Assembly (NCBI GenBank): GCA_964607755.1
Contig: CAZSMC010000015.1
Location: forward strand, 1 to 64,000
From: CAZSMC01 sp964607755
GTDB taxonomy: Bacteria; Zhuqueibacterota; Zhuqueibacteria; Residuimicrobiales; Krinioviventaceae
Length of the DNA: 64,000 nucleotides
Reading direction: 5' to 3'
Shown: one piece after another, positions 9,100 to 17,291 of the stretch
How the letters are laid out: each line of letters starts with the position of its first letter
Position numbering within the stretch: the stretch's first letter is position 1
Notes under the pieces: model-generated
Seen by the model: the letters and a program-made list of their open reading frames with translations, nothing else
The model's database searches: none
Told to the model about the DNA's origin: nothing
Position numbers and translations under genes: made by a program

Positions 9100-9120
9100 T
9101 TTGAGCGAAAGCGGCTCAAA
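9100..9120 (-). promoter_or_regulatory. Hairpin at the pth stop / rpsF leader
   Basis: TTTGAGC (9100-9106) and GCTCAAA (9114-9120) form a 7-base-pair stem with a 7-base loop. On the minus strand it overlaps the pth stop codon and begins the 113-base leader of rpsF. It is followed by A residues rather than U, so it is a poor terminator. The rpsF leader of many bacteria binds the S6:S18 complex through a hairpin containing CCG; a CCG is present in this hairpin (GAGCCGC), but I cannot show that the fold matches. Confidence 0.3.
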
Positions 9121-9688
9121 GACTATTGTATTTATTCATCGTAAAATCAATGCCATATTCGACGAAATCGAGTATAGCATCAATTGATCGATCGATAATA
9201 GAATCGAGTTCCTTTTGCTCATTTCTGGAAAAGCTGGATAATACAAATTTTATCATATCCCTCTTTGCGTATTCGGTTCCAATGCCGATGCGCAAACGAG
9301 CAAAGTTTTTCGTGTTTATATGCTGAAGAACAGAATCAAGACCGTTATGGCCTCCTGAGCTGCCCCGGGCCCGCAGGCGAATACGTCCAAAAGGCAGTTC
9401 GATATCATCGAAAACAATGAGTAACTGTGAAAGATCGACATCAAAATAATTTACGAGCTCTGCAACTGCCTGACCGCTGTTATTCATAAATGTGAGCGGT
9501 TTGGCAAGAATAATTGATTGATTGTTATGAACAAATCCGGCTGTCTCGTAGGCTCCGCGCCCTTTTTTGTATGAAAGACCTTTTTGCTCAGCCAACCGGT
9601 CAACAACCATGAATCCTAAATTATGCCTGGTTCTTTTATATTTCCGTCCCGGGTTGCCGAGTCCAACGATGAGTTTGCGCGCAGCCAT
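9116..9688 (-). CDS. pth: Peptidyl-tRNA hydrolase
   Basis: A 190-residue cytosolic enzyme that releases peptides from peptidyl-tRNA dropped by stalled ribosomes. Signature residues are visible: VGLGNPG at 8-14, the catalytic His22 in TRHNLGF, the Asn-containing PLTFMNNSG, and the Asp pair in VFDDIELP. The RGSSGGHNGL motif is also complete. Length is typical. It follows rplY by 20 bases, and the prs-rplY-pth order is widely conserved. Confidence 0.97.
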   Translation of the reverse strand: MAARKLIVGLGNPGRKYKRTRHNLGFMVVDRLAEQKGLSYKKGRGAYETAGFVHNNQSIILAKPLTFMNNSGQAVAELVNYFDVDLSQLLIVFDDIELPFGRIRLRARGSSGGHNGLDSVLQHINTKNFARLRIGIGTEYAKRDMIKFVLSSFSRNEQKELDSIIDRSIDAILDFVEYGIDFTMNKYNSL

Positions 9689-9708
9689 AACATCTCGTCA
9701 GAGATCGA

Positions 9709-10356
9709 TTATTCTTCTTCTTCTTCTTCAGTTTCCTGGCCAATAACTTCAGGCTCAGCGCCTTCTTCAACTTCTTCGACTTCTTCTTCTTCCTCTTCTT
9801 CCTCGACAGCCAGACTCGGAACGGTCACTGAGGCGATCACAGTGTCTTTATCCATTAAAATATCAACATTCTTTACGTCAAGAACTTCTATTGACAGGTT
9901 ATCTCCAATCTCAAGTTCGGAAACATCTATCTCGATTGATTCTGGCATATCTCCCGGTAAACATTCGAGGTCAATTTCCCGAACGTGCTGCTGAAGAATA
10001 CCACCGCTTTTTACGCCCTCGGCAGAACCTACCAGATTCAGCGGTACACTGACTTTGATTTTCTCATCCATTTTAATCCCCATGAGATCTACATGGATGG
10101 GAGTGCCGCGAACCGGATCGTATTGAATATCACGGATAATGCACTTTTTCGAATCACCGTCACTAAAAACTGCATTTAATAAAGCGGATTCGTGTCCCCA
10201 GATAGACTGGAGATCCGTTCGTTCAATATAAACGGGTATATTTTCTTCGCCGTGAATGTAATATATGCCGGGAATCTTATTTTCATATCTCATCTTCCGG
10301 ACAGCGTTCGATCCTTTAATGTCGCGTTTGTGTACATTTAATTTCAACTCGGCCAT
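9709..10356 (-). CDS. rplY: 50S ribosomal protein bL25 / Ctc, long form with acidic tail
   Basis: A 215-residue 5S rRNA-binding protein of the long (Ctc/TL5) type. The N-terminal 5S-binding domain spans about residues 1-92 (MAELKLNVHKRDIKGSNAVR, VHVDLMGI-like), and the C-terminal beta domain about 93-183 (GVKSGGILQQHVREIDLECLP). The last 30 residues are almost all Glu (EEEEEEEVEEVEEG), encoded by a CTT/TTC repeat at 9712-9802. Long acidic tails are common in FCB and other L25 proteins. It lies 33 bases after prs. Confidence 0.95.
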   Translation of the reverse strand: MAELKLNVHKRDIKGSNAVRKMRYENKIPGIYYIHGEENIPVYIERTDLQSIWGHESALLNAVFSDGDSKKCIIRDIQYDPVRGTPIHVDLMGIKMDEKIKVSVPLNLVGSAEGVKSGGILQQHVREIDLECLPGDMPESIEIDVSELEIGDNLSIEVLDVKNVDILMDKDTVIASVTVPSLAVEEEEEEEEVEEVEEGAEPEVIGQETEEEEEE

Positions 10357-10389
10357 TTTCTATCTCCGTTTTTTGATTTCGAAATAAAA

Positions 10390-11364
10390 CTACTGCATCG
10401 GGCTTTTAGAAGGCGTAAACAAGTTTGAAATAGAGCGCTCTTCATGGATACTTTGTATAGCCTTTGCAAAAAGTTTTGACACTGTTATAAATTCAATTTT
10501 GTCAATTCGTTTTTCCGGTGGGACAGAAATTGAATCGGTGAAAAAAACTTTGGTAATTTCTGCGTTCTGGATTCTCTCTATCGCATTCCCGGACAGCACC
10601 GGATGCGTGCTGGATACAGAAATTTCTTTTGCTCCTTTATTTTTCAAAACATGGACACCTTGCACTAACGTACCGGCTGTGTCTACGAGATCATCGACTA
10701 CCAGCACGTTTTTATCTTTAACATCACCGATTAGTTCTGTGATTGTACATTGATTATGTTCAGTTCGTTTTTTATTTAACACTGCCAGTTCGGTATTCAA
10801 CCGGCTGGCATAAGCTCTTGCCAGGTGCACACCGCCGATATCTGGTGATACAACCACCAGGTCTTCCAATTTCAGTCTTTTAATGTGTTCAACGAACACG
10901 ATTGAACCGTACAAGTGGTCGAACGGGATGTCAAAGAATCCCTGGATTTGAGCGGCGTGCAGATCGAGTGTAAGCACGCGATCGGCTCCAGCCTGAACGA
11001 TCAGATTAGCAACCATTTTTGCCGAAATCGACACCCGGGGCTGATCTTTGCGATCCTGACGGGCGTATCCGAAATAAGGGATTACGGCTGTAATTCGTGA
11101 AGCCGAGGCCCGGCGAGCGGCATCGCACATCATGAGTAGTTCCAGCAAATTGTCTGACGGAGCGTTTGTGGTTTGAACGATGAAAACGTCCGTGCCCCGG
11201 ATATTTTCATTATATTTAACCCAGAGCTCACCGTCGGAGAAATTTTTTGTAATTGCATTTCCCAGCGGTTTGTGCAAAAGATCGGCGATTTTTTTAGCCA
11301 GCTCAGGATTTGACCGTCCTGTGAAAATTTTAAGCTCCCGTGCTTTGACAGACCGAACAGGCAT
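10390..11364 (-). CDS. prs: Ribose-phosphate pyrophosphokinase
   Basis: A 324-residue cytosolic enzyme that makes PRPP from ribose 5-phosphate and ATP for nucleotide, His and Trp synthesis. Family features: FSDGELWVKYNENIRG, the flexible-loop YARQDRK, the divalent-metal site DLHAAQIQGFF, and the PRPP-binding VLVVDDLVDTAGTL. The N-terminus is about 8 residues longer than usual before LKIFTG. ATG 11364 has AGGA about 11 bases upstream. A terminator at 11404-11436 separates it from tRNA-Gln, so it probably starts its own transcript running through rplY and pth. Confidence 0.97.
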   Translation of the reverse strand: MPVRSVKARELKIFTGRSNPELAKKIADLLHKPLGNAITKNFSDGELWVKYNENIRGTDVFIVQTTNAPSDNLLELLMMCDAARRASASRITAVIPYFGYARQDRKDQPRVSISAKMVANLIVQAGADRVLTLDLHAAQIQGFFDIPFDHLYGSIVFVEHIKRLKLEDLVVVSPDIGGVHLARAYASRLNTELAVLNKKRTEHNQCTITELIGDVKDKNVLVVDDLVDTAGTLVQGVHVLKNKGAKEISVSSTHPVLSGNAIERIQNAEITKVFFTDSISVPPEKRIDKIEFITVSKLFAKAIQSIHEERSISNLFTPSKSPMQ

Positions 11365-11403
11365 AGCAAAAATGTCCTATAACTGTTTTAAATTTTTAAA
11401 TGA

Positions 11404-11436
11404 AAAATGACGAAAATCAGAGACTTTCGTCATTTT
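11404..11436 (-). terminator. Rho-independent terminator after tRNA-Gln
   Basis: A 12-base-pair stem (11404-11415 with 11425-11436, core ATGACGAAA/TTTCGTCAT) with a 9-base loop is followed on the minus strand by T-rich sequence. It lies 23 bases after tRNA-Gln and 40 bases before the prs start. The stem is AT-flanked and could work in both directions. Confidence 0.75.
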
Positions 11437-11458
11437 ATGCATTAACACCTCGCAAAAG

Positions 11459-11531
11459 CTGGGGCGGGAGGATTCGAACCTCCGAATGCGGGAATCAAAA
11501 TCCCGTGTCTTTGCCACTTGACGACGCCCCA
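11459..11531 (-). tRNA. tRNA-Gln (anticodon UUG)
   Basis: On the minus strand the acceptor stem TGGGGCG pairs with CGCCCCA, giving the U1-A72 pair also found in E. coli tRNA-Gln, with G73 as discriminator. The anticodon arm CGGGA-TTTTGAT-TCCCG has TTG at positions 34-36. The T arm GGAGG-TTCGAAT-CCTCC is perfect. CCA is not encoded (CTT follows). The 5' end is only 3 bases after the ispE stop, so it is probably cut from the ispE transcript by RNase P. Confidence 0.97.
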
Positions 11532-11534
11532 TCA

Positions 11535-12380
11535 TCATACATATTTTGGATAAAAGAGATATGTAGAAAAACGAGATTGCATTGTTTCCTGAGCCGACGA
11601 TGCTTCGGCTTTGGTGCGAAATAATCCGTAAATGCTGGCTCCGCTACCGCTCATTTGCGAATAAAAAGCTCCCAATGAATAAAACTGTCGTACAATGTGC
11701 TCGAGTTCGGGATATGAGCGAAAAACTACTTTTTCAAGATCGTTCGATAACAAAGACCAATTGCCAAAATTATAAAGATTTCTGATAAAGCCTTTTAATT
11801 TACTCATTTTATTGGCTTTTGTCAAGCTAAAATTCAAATTCTGGTATGCCCATTTTGTGGAAATATGTATGTTTGGGCATACCAGCAGTCCGGTATAACT
11901 GGGCCGCGCTGATAACGGTGTAAGCTGCTCTCCCATACCCCGGCCAAATGACAATCCGCCGTGAAGAAAAAAAGCAACATCTGCGCCCAGTCTGATGGCG
12001 ATATCGCTGAGCTGGTTTTTCGTCAGATTGCAGTCCCACAGTTTGTTTAGAGCTGCCAGAGTTGTGGCTGCGTTACTGCTTCCGCCACCCAGACCCGCGC
12101 CAATCGAAATGTTTTTGGTGATATGAATGCGACAACCATGATTAACGTTGCACTTTTCCCGCAACGCCGACGCAGCTTTAAACGCCAAATTTGATTCATC
12201 TTTCGGACACTCTTTGCCGGTGCAGCTCAGTGTTACCTCGCTACTTGCTGATGTTTGAATGTCGATTGTATCTTTGAGGCTGATTTGCTGATACAAGGTC
12301 TCAATTTCATGATAACCATCCGTTCTTTTTCCTACAACATTCAAGCCGATATTTATTTTAGCAAACGAATCAAATTTCAT
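11535..12380 (-). CDS. ispE: 4-diphosphocytidyl-2-C-methyl-D-erythritol kinase
   Basis: A 281-residue GHMP kinase of the non-mevalonate isoprenoid pathway, phosphorylating CDP-methylerythritol. Visible motifs: the N-terminal FAKINIGLNVVGKRTDGYHE, the ATP-binding GAGLGGGSSNAA near residues 94-105, and the C-terminal MSGSGASIYGLF. Length is typical. It lies between the flippase-acyltransferase gene (40 bases upstream) and tRNA-Gln (3 bases downstream). The ispE/tRNA-Gln/prs/rplY/pth order is shared with many bacteria. Confidence 0.97.
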   Translation of the reverse strand: MKFDSFAKINIGLNVVGKRTDGYHEIETLYQQISLKDTIDIQTSASSEVTLSCTGKECPKDESNLAFKAASALREKCNVNHGCRIHITKNISIGAGLGGGSSNAATTLAALNKLWDCNLTKNQLSDIAIRLGADVAFFLHGGLSFGRGMGEQLTPLSARPSYTGLLVCPNIHISTKWAYQNLNFSLTKANKMSKLKGFIRNLYNFGNWSLLSNDLEKVVFRSYPELEHIVRQFYSLGAFYSQMSGSGASIYGLFRTKAEASSAQETMQSRFSTYLFYPKYV

Positions 12381-12420
12381 ATTTTAATGAACCATTCCAA
12401 TTTTAATGTGATTGAGCCAC

Positions 12421-14178
12421 TCAGGTTTTCTCGTTTCGATAACCCGTAACCTGGGCCGGAATTCCGCGAGCAATAGCATACGGTGGCATTGATTTTGTGA
12501 CCACTGAACCGGCACCGATTACTGATCCGGTGCCTATATGCACGCCGTCCAAAACGATGACCCCGGCACCGATCCACACATCATCTTCGATGGTTACGCC
12601 GCCTTTGCTGTCGTATCCCTGGCGCATGATAGGGATGTCGAGCCGGTCAAACCGGTGCTGAGCGCCGCCAATGTAACAATTGGCAGCAAGAAGCACATGT
12701 TTTCCTAATTTCAATTGCGTTGTCGTGCCAAGACGGCATTGCGACCCTATATTGCAAAAATCACCAATTTCGATTTTGCCGTTGCGGGTTGCTAACGTGG
12801 TGCCGCGCCCAAGCAAGACCTCGTTACCCAGAGTTATAGCTGAATGTTCATCACCCTGTGCAGACAATTTGCAGTACTCATCTATCACACATTGATTGCC
12901 GAATGAAATTTTGTACGAGTGCTGCAACGTGAGATTCCGCCCAATTACAAGACCTTTTCCCGCACTTTTAAAGAGCTTTTTGAAAAAAAATTGTCGCGCA
13001 CCATAACCTAACATGCCGGGAGTTGACCCGAATAAAAACATGAGACATTCATATTTTAAAAGTTTACCGAAACTGTTTGTTCCGATGGTGATGTCCATGT
13101 ATTTTTTTATCGGTGATTTTTGCTGGCGCATTACATCTTCAAAGCCGCTAAAATATCCGACATCGCCTTTGACGTCTCCCTGACTGACATTATGTTGCAT
13201 AGTTTGATTATTCATTTTATTTTTAATACTAATTCCCATTGAAGAATAATAAATCCCGCCAATAATTCCGGCAAGCAATGCTTTGGCGCGCATAAGCAAT
13301 GCTGCTGAGAGCCCAAATGCCCCGCCCAGCGCCATGCGTTCAAAGGTAAAAAAGTAAGCGCTTTCGGCGAGTCCAATGCCACCGATTGATACCGGAATCA
13401 TGGTAATGACCATGACGATGGGCGTGATAATCAAAGCATCTGCCAGAATGATCTCGGCATGAAAGGCCATGGCGCTGAAATAGACATTGAGAACGGCGAC
13501 GAAATAAAACAGGAATGATGTTAACATGGCAAATAGCAGGGTGGAAACCTGTTTTCTGAGCGACAATGTGGCAGATTGGAAATTCTGTAATTTTTGGAGT
13601 ACAGAACGTAAAATTGCAATATTAACTTTTTTATGGATGGATTGGAAAATTCTGCGATCAAGGATCACAATAAGCAGCGCCACATAACCGAATACACAAA
13701 ATCCGAGTGCAATGCTGAGCCAGACATCCCATAAACTGCGCAGGGCAACAAAGAATGCGACAAGTGCCATGAAGAGCAGAGCTGTCAAACCGGTGAATCG
13801 TTCGACAAAGACGGATGAAAATACTCTGGCTCGCTGGCTGGTGGATTGACCGAGCGAATATGCGCGCACCACGTCTCCACCTACATTGGTTGGCAGAACT
13901 GTGTTGAAAAAATATCCAACCATGTACAACCAAAAACATCTTGTAAGCGGAACGTGGATATTAAAAGCTTGTAAAATCACTTGCCATTTCCAGGCACTGA
14001 CAAGAATCAGCAGCGGGGTGAGGATGATTGAAATGATTAGAAAGAAATAGTCGGTTTGGCGAATGGCCTGCCACAGGTCTGTTAATCCTGCGCGATATAA
14101 AACAAAAGCAAGCAGCGCAGCGCTCACAAGAACGCGAAAGAAAAAAAATACCCCTTTATTAATTTTTCTTCTAGTCAT
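12421..14178 (-). CDS. Fusion: flippase-like LPG-synthase-type membrane domain plus left-handed beta-helix acyltransferase
   Basis: A 585-residue two-part protein. Residues about 1-320 are a multi-pass membrane domain of the YbhN/AglD/LPG_synthase_TM family (PF03706 type): NTVLPTNVGGDVVRAYSLG and PVSIGGIGLAESAYFF are characteristic. After a polar linker (about 325-400), residues about 400-580 form hexapeptide repeats of a left-handed beta-helix (ITLGNEVLLGRG, IEIGDFCNIGS) ending in VTIEDDVWIGAGVIV and VIGAGSVVTKSMP, as in WbbJ/maltose O-acetyltransferase-like enzymes. The two families are usually separate genes. It is the last gene of the polysaccharide operon, 85 bases after the pyruvyltransferase. 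A role in moving and acetylating a lipid-linked glycan is plausible but inferred. Confidence 0.85.
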   Translation of the reverse strand: MTRRKINKGVFFFFRVLVSAALLAFVLYRAGLTDLWQAIRQTDYFFLIISIILTPLLILVSAWKWQVILQAFNIHVPLTRCFWLYMVGYFFNTVLPTNVGGDVVRAYSLGQSTSQRARVFSSVFVERFTGLTALLFMALVAFFVALRSLWDVWLSIALGFCVFGYVALLIVILDRRIFQSIHKKVNIAILRSVLQKLQNFQSATLSLRKQVSTLLFAMLTSFLFYFVAVLNVYFSAMAFHAEIILADALIITPIVMVITMIPVSIGGIGLAESAYFFTFERMALGGAFGLSAALLMRAKALLAGIIGGIYYSSMGISIKNKMNNQTMQHNVSQGDVKGDVGYFSGFEDVMRQQKSPIKKYMDITIGTNSFGKLLKYECLMFLFGSTPGMLGYGARQFFFKKLFKSAGKGLVIGRNLTLQHSYKISFGNQCVIDEYCKLSAQGDEHSAITLGNEVLLGRGTTLATRNGKIEIGDFCNIGSQCRLGTTTQLKLGKHVLLAANCYIGGAQHRFDRLDIPIMRQGYDSKGGVTIEDDVWIGAGVIVLDGVHIGTGSVIGAGSVVTKSMPPYAIARGIPAQVTGYRNEKT

Positions 14179-14263
14179 TCTTGTTGCACCTGTTAGTATC
14201 TTACAAGTTAATTTTTGACCAAATTTGGCAAAAGATTTCCGGCATTTTTTCGGTTTACCCGAG

Positions 14264-15439
14264 TTAGGAAAGATATGGTGCCAATGTCTTTGCCGCTGCT
14301 CTCGCTTTTTCTTTTTCTCTCTCGACCCGGGGCATCATTTCGGACTTAAATTTTTTCCGGTTTTCAAATGCTCTTATAATGAGCTGCGTGTAATTGTCTG
14401 CAGTCAGGTTCCGGAACTCGATAAGATTATTCTCAAGGCCAATCGTGCGCATATAACCAAGATTTTTGGGATATGTCATGATACCAACAGGAGGGATGCC
14501 CATTGCAGAAGACAGGATAAGCGAATGCGTTCTCATGCCGGCAAACAATTCGAGTCGCTTCAAAACAGCACAGATATCTTTATAACTGTATTTTTTATTC
14601 GATACAACTCTGATTTGATTTTGATTTTTAATTTTGTTAATAACCCTGTTAGTAATGGCCATGTCCATGTGCTGGGTTTCCACAAAAATGACATCCACGC
14701 CTAAATACTCAATAATCCGGTCAACAGTTTCGGCATAGATTCCAATCAGGTGATCGCGGCCAAATTTATTACCGTTTTCACGGACAAATGCATCAATATA
14801 ACTATTGACATTAAAGCCAATAACCGGACGGTCCGATCCGAAAAGTTTTTCAGTTTTGCGAATTTCCTTGAACCGAATATCCAAAGCAGGTTGAGCATTC
14901 AAAGCACAGTCCGCGCCTTCATGAACGACTTTGTGAGAAATTCCCAATTTTTTTAAAAGTTCAATTGAATCCTTGTCTCGGAGAATCAAAACATCAGCGT
15001 TATCAGTTATGCGTTTCAAACTCTTTTTGCCGGCTTTGAGACGAATCGGTCCCAGACTGCTATTGTAAAGGATTGTTGGAATCCCTTTTTTCTTTGCTTT
15101 TGGAATCACTTTTGAAAGTGTCCACAAGTAATTAAAAAGAGGATTGTAAAGCTTGCGGTCGAAAAGGATAGCATCTGTCACCAGAATGAGGTCTGCTTTC
15201 ATGGCGGCTCGATATATCGGCAAACCATATATTTTGACACTGAGATTCCACGGCATCAAACCGACAGGTTTGACGTTATATTTATTATATGCCAAAGTCA
15301 CATAATTCGTATTAATGGTTGGAACATGGAATTCAACATCAGTGTATCTCGAGGAAATATCATTCAGCAGGCATCCCAAAATAGCGGCATCACCTGCGTT
15401 CCGGCCGGAAAAATTACCCAGGACTGTTATTCTTTTCAT
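14264..15439 (-). CDS. Polysaccharide pyruvyl transferase family protein
   Basis: A 391-residue protein of the CsaB/WcaK family, which adds pyruvate ketals from phosphoenolpyruvate to sugars of exopolysaccharides or wall glycans. It shows the N-terminal GNFSGRNAGDAAILG, the YNSSLGPI block, a DVLILRDKDS segment, and a C-terminal FAGMRTHSLILSSAMGIP motif with the conserved H in R-x-H. Its ATG overlaps the end of the SDR gene by 4 bases, so it is translated with it. Acceptor sugar unknown. Confidence 0.87.
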   Translation of the reverse strand: MKRITVLGNFSGRNAGDAAILGCLLNDISSRYTDVEFHVPTINTNYVTLAYNKYNVKPVGLMPWNLSVKIYGLPIYRAAMKADLILVTDAILFDRKLYNPLFNYLWTLSKVIPKAKKKGIPTILYNSSLGPIRLKAGKKSLKRITDNADVLILRDKDSIELLKKLGISHKVVHEGADCALNAQPALDIRFKEIRKTEKLFGSDRPVIGFNVNSYIDAFVRENGNKFGRDHLIGIYAETVDRIIEYLGVDVIFVETQHMDMAITNRVINKIKNQNQIRVVSNKKYSYKDICAVLKRLELFAGMRTHSLILSSAMGIPPVGIMTYPKNLGYMRTIGLENNLIEFRNLTADNYTQLIIRAFENRKKFKSEMMPRVEREKEKARAAAKTLAPYLS

Positions 15440-16428
15440 GATCTTGACTTTAAATATCCGTTTTTTATGTACCAGTTTGCAGTTTGATGAATCCCCTCCT
15501 CCATACTAATTTTTGGTCGAAAGCCCAATTCTTTTTTTGCTCTGGAAATATCAAAGGCGCGGTCGTGAGTGAAAATATGCACGCGACGACGGAAAATCGG
15601 TGGTTCCACGCGAAGCGGGACACACGTTTTTTCGCATAAAAAAGCTGCCACGTACAATGGCCAAACCGGTGGATGCAGGCGCGGCGGCTTGACCTTCAGT
15701 TCTTTAGCAATCATGTTTGCAAATTCATTCAGGGTAGTATATTCATTGCCGGCAATGATGTAAATTTTACCCACGGCATTTTCGCTTTCACCGGCCAGAC
15801 GAAATCCCTCAACAGTGTCCGTAACAAAAGTAAGATGATAGTTTACATTGCCGCCACCAAACATGATGAAATTGCGGTTTTGGATGGTGCGATACATCTT
15901 TAGCATTCTCGTATCACCAGGCCCGTAAATGCCTACAGGCCGAACCACCGTGACTGGTAATCTTTTTTCTTGATAATATTCCATCGCCAGCCGTTCGCCT
16001 TCTGCCTTTGTTTTCTGATAGATATCTTCTGGTTTTATAGGAGATTCTTCTGTTGCCGGCGGATGATCAATATGTCCGTGAACACCGCACGTACTGCAAT
16101 GGATAACGCGTTGTGTTTTGAATTGCACAGCGGCATCCAACACGTGTTTGGTGCCCTTTACGTTCACATCCCAATAGACATTGTCCGGTATATTGGCGGA
16201 CCGGTATAAAGCCGCGATGTGGTAAACCATATCCACTCCGCGTACCGCCTCGTTGACTTCGTCAGCATTACGGATATCACCAAAAGCAAACTCGACAGGA
16301 TATTTTTTCAGCTCCGTGATATCGCTTTCAGGACGAATAAAAACGCGGACCTGATAATTGTGTTCTAAAAGATTTTTTACCATATTGGTGCCGGTAAATC
16401 CAGTGGCACCTGTGACAAGTGCAATCAT
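15436..16428 (-). CDS. NAD-dependent epimerase/dehydratase (extended SDR)
   Basis: A 330-residue extended SDR with the Rossmann motif VTGATGFTGTNM at residues 5-16, the D-x-R pair in FGDIRNAD, CSTCGVHG for the active-site Ser/Thr, and Y-x3-K in YQKTKAEGE. The pattern resembles dihydroflavonol reductase-like or UDP-sugar SDRs; the substrate cannot be told. It overlaps the pyruvyltransferase start by 4 bases and lies 30 bases after the methyltransferase, inside the polysaccharide operon. Confidence 0.88.
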   Translation of the reverse strand: MIALVTGATGFTGTNMVKNLLEHNYQVRVFIRPESDITELKKYPVEFAFGDIRNADEVNEAVRGVDMVYHIAALYRSANIPDNVYWDVNVKGTKHVLDAAVQFKTQRVIHCSTCGVHGHIDHPPATEESPIKPEDIYQKTKAEGERLAMEYYQEKRLPVTVVRPVGIYGPGDTRMLKMYRTIQNRNFIMFGGGNVNYHLTFVTDTVEGFRLAGESENAVGKIYIIAGNEYTTLNEFANMIAKELKVKPPRLHPPVWPLYVAAFLCEKTCVPLRVEPPIFRRRVHIFTHDRAFDISRAKKELGFRPKISMEEGIHQTANWYIKNGYLKSRS

Positions 16429-16458
16429 AAAAAACTCGCTTTTTCTTTCTTTGTTCTA

Positions 16459-17280
16459 TTATTTACGGGCAACAACACAAATTGCATGTCCAAAGTTTTT
16501 TCGGATGAATTTTGGTATCAGATTGTAAAGTGGAACAAATCCATAATTGAAAAGTCCTGCAAGAAAACCGGTGCGGGGTGATTTTGTGGCATTGATATAA
16601 TCGAGAAAAATATTTGTTTCACTGAAACATGAAAAAAGTTTGCGCAAATCTTTTTTATCGTAAAGGCGGGTAATCGGTGCATCCTCGTGCGCAAATTCAA
16701 AATTCACCTGGCCAAGTTTTGAGAGAAGTATTTTCCAGGAATATTTATTATACAATGTAATTACCGCTTCGCCGCCCGGCCTGAGAACGCGACGTACTTC
16801 AGACACTGCTTTTTCCGTACTCTGCGTTTGATGCAGTACGCCAAGAGAGGTGACAACGTCAAAAGTGTTATTCTCAAAAGGAATGTCTTCGGCATTCCCA
16901 AACTGCAGGTTCCCCTGCACTTGATTGTATTTAAAATTTTTCTCAGCCAATTTGAGAGCAGCGGTAGAAAGATCGATTGCATGTAAATCCATACCGTTTT
17001 TTGCCCAGGCAACAGACTCCCAACCGGCACCGCATCCGATTTCCAGCACCTTGCCGTTGGGGAATTTTTTACATTCTTTATCAATCAGACGGTAGCGATG
17101 CTGATAATTCTGTCGAATGAATTTTCCGACTTGGTCAAAAAATTCAGGCGAGCCGATCTCTCGCGGATCACCTTGCCAAAACTGGGTGGTATTGACATTT
17201 TCTGTCCAGTATTTCCTGACATCGTCTATTGTGCGATGCTCGCTGCCTTTCCATAAATAGGAACCAATGTTATCTACCAT
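16459..17280 (-). CDS. Class I SAM-dependent methyltransferase
   Basis: A 273-residue protein with the SAM motif I VLEIGCGAGWESVAWA (about residues 73-88), the acidic residue after motif II (LHAIDLST), and the Methyltransf_11-type FDVVTSLGVLHQT. The C-terminal 60 residues contain a hydrophobic segment (GFLAGLFNYGFVPLYNLIP) that may touch the membrane. It lies in the polysaccharide operon, 11 bases after the flavoprotein gene. It may methylate a sugar or lipid carrier; the substrate is not visible. Confidence 0.87.
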   Translation of the reverse strand: MVDNIGSYLWKGSEHRTIDDVRKYWTENVNTTQFWQGDPREIGSPEFFDQVGKFIRQNYQHRYRLIDKECKKFPNGKVLEIGCGAGWESVAWAKNGMDLHAIDLSTAALKLAEKNFKYNQVQGNLQFGNAEDIPFENNTFDVVTSLGVLHQTQSTEKAVSEVRRVLRPGGEAVITLYNKYSWKILLSKLGQVNFEFAHEDAPITRLYDKKDLRKLFSCFSETNIFLDYINATKSPRTGFLAGLFNYGFVPLYNLIPKFIRKNFGHAICVVARK

Positions 17281-17291
17281 TGTTCTCCTGA

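Noticed and set aside
9003..9119. N-terminal extension of bS6 from an upstream in-frame ATG
   Set aside because: It would overlap the pth stop and add 39 residues unlike any S6; TTG 9002 with GGAGG fits the family start.
9712..9802. A CTT/TTC simple repeat as a possible phase-variable tract
   Set aside because: It encodes the Glu-rich tail of bL25, is imperfect, and such tails are normal in this family.
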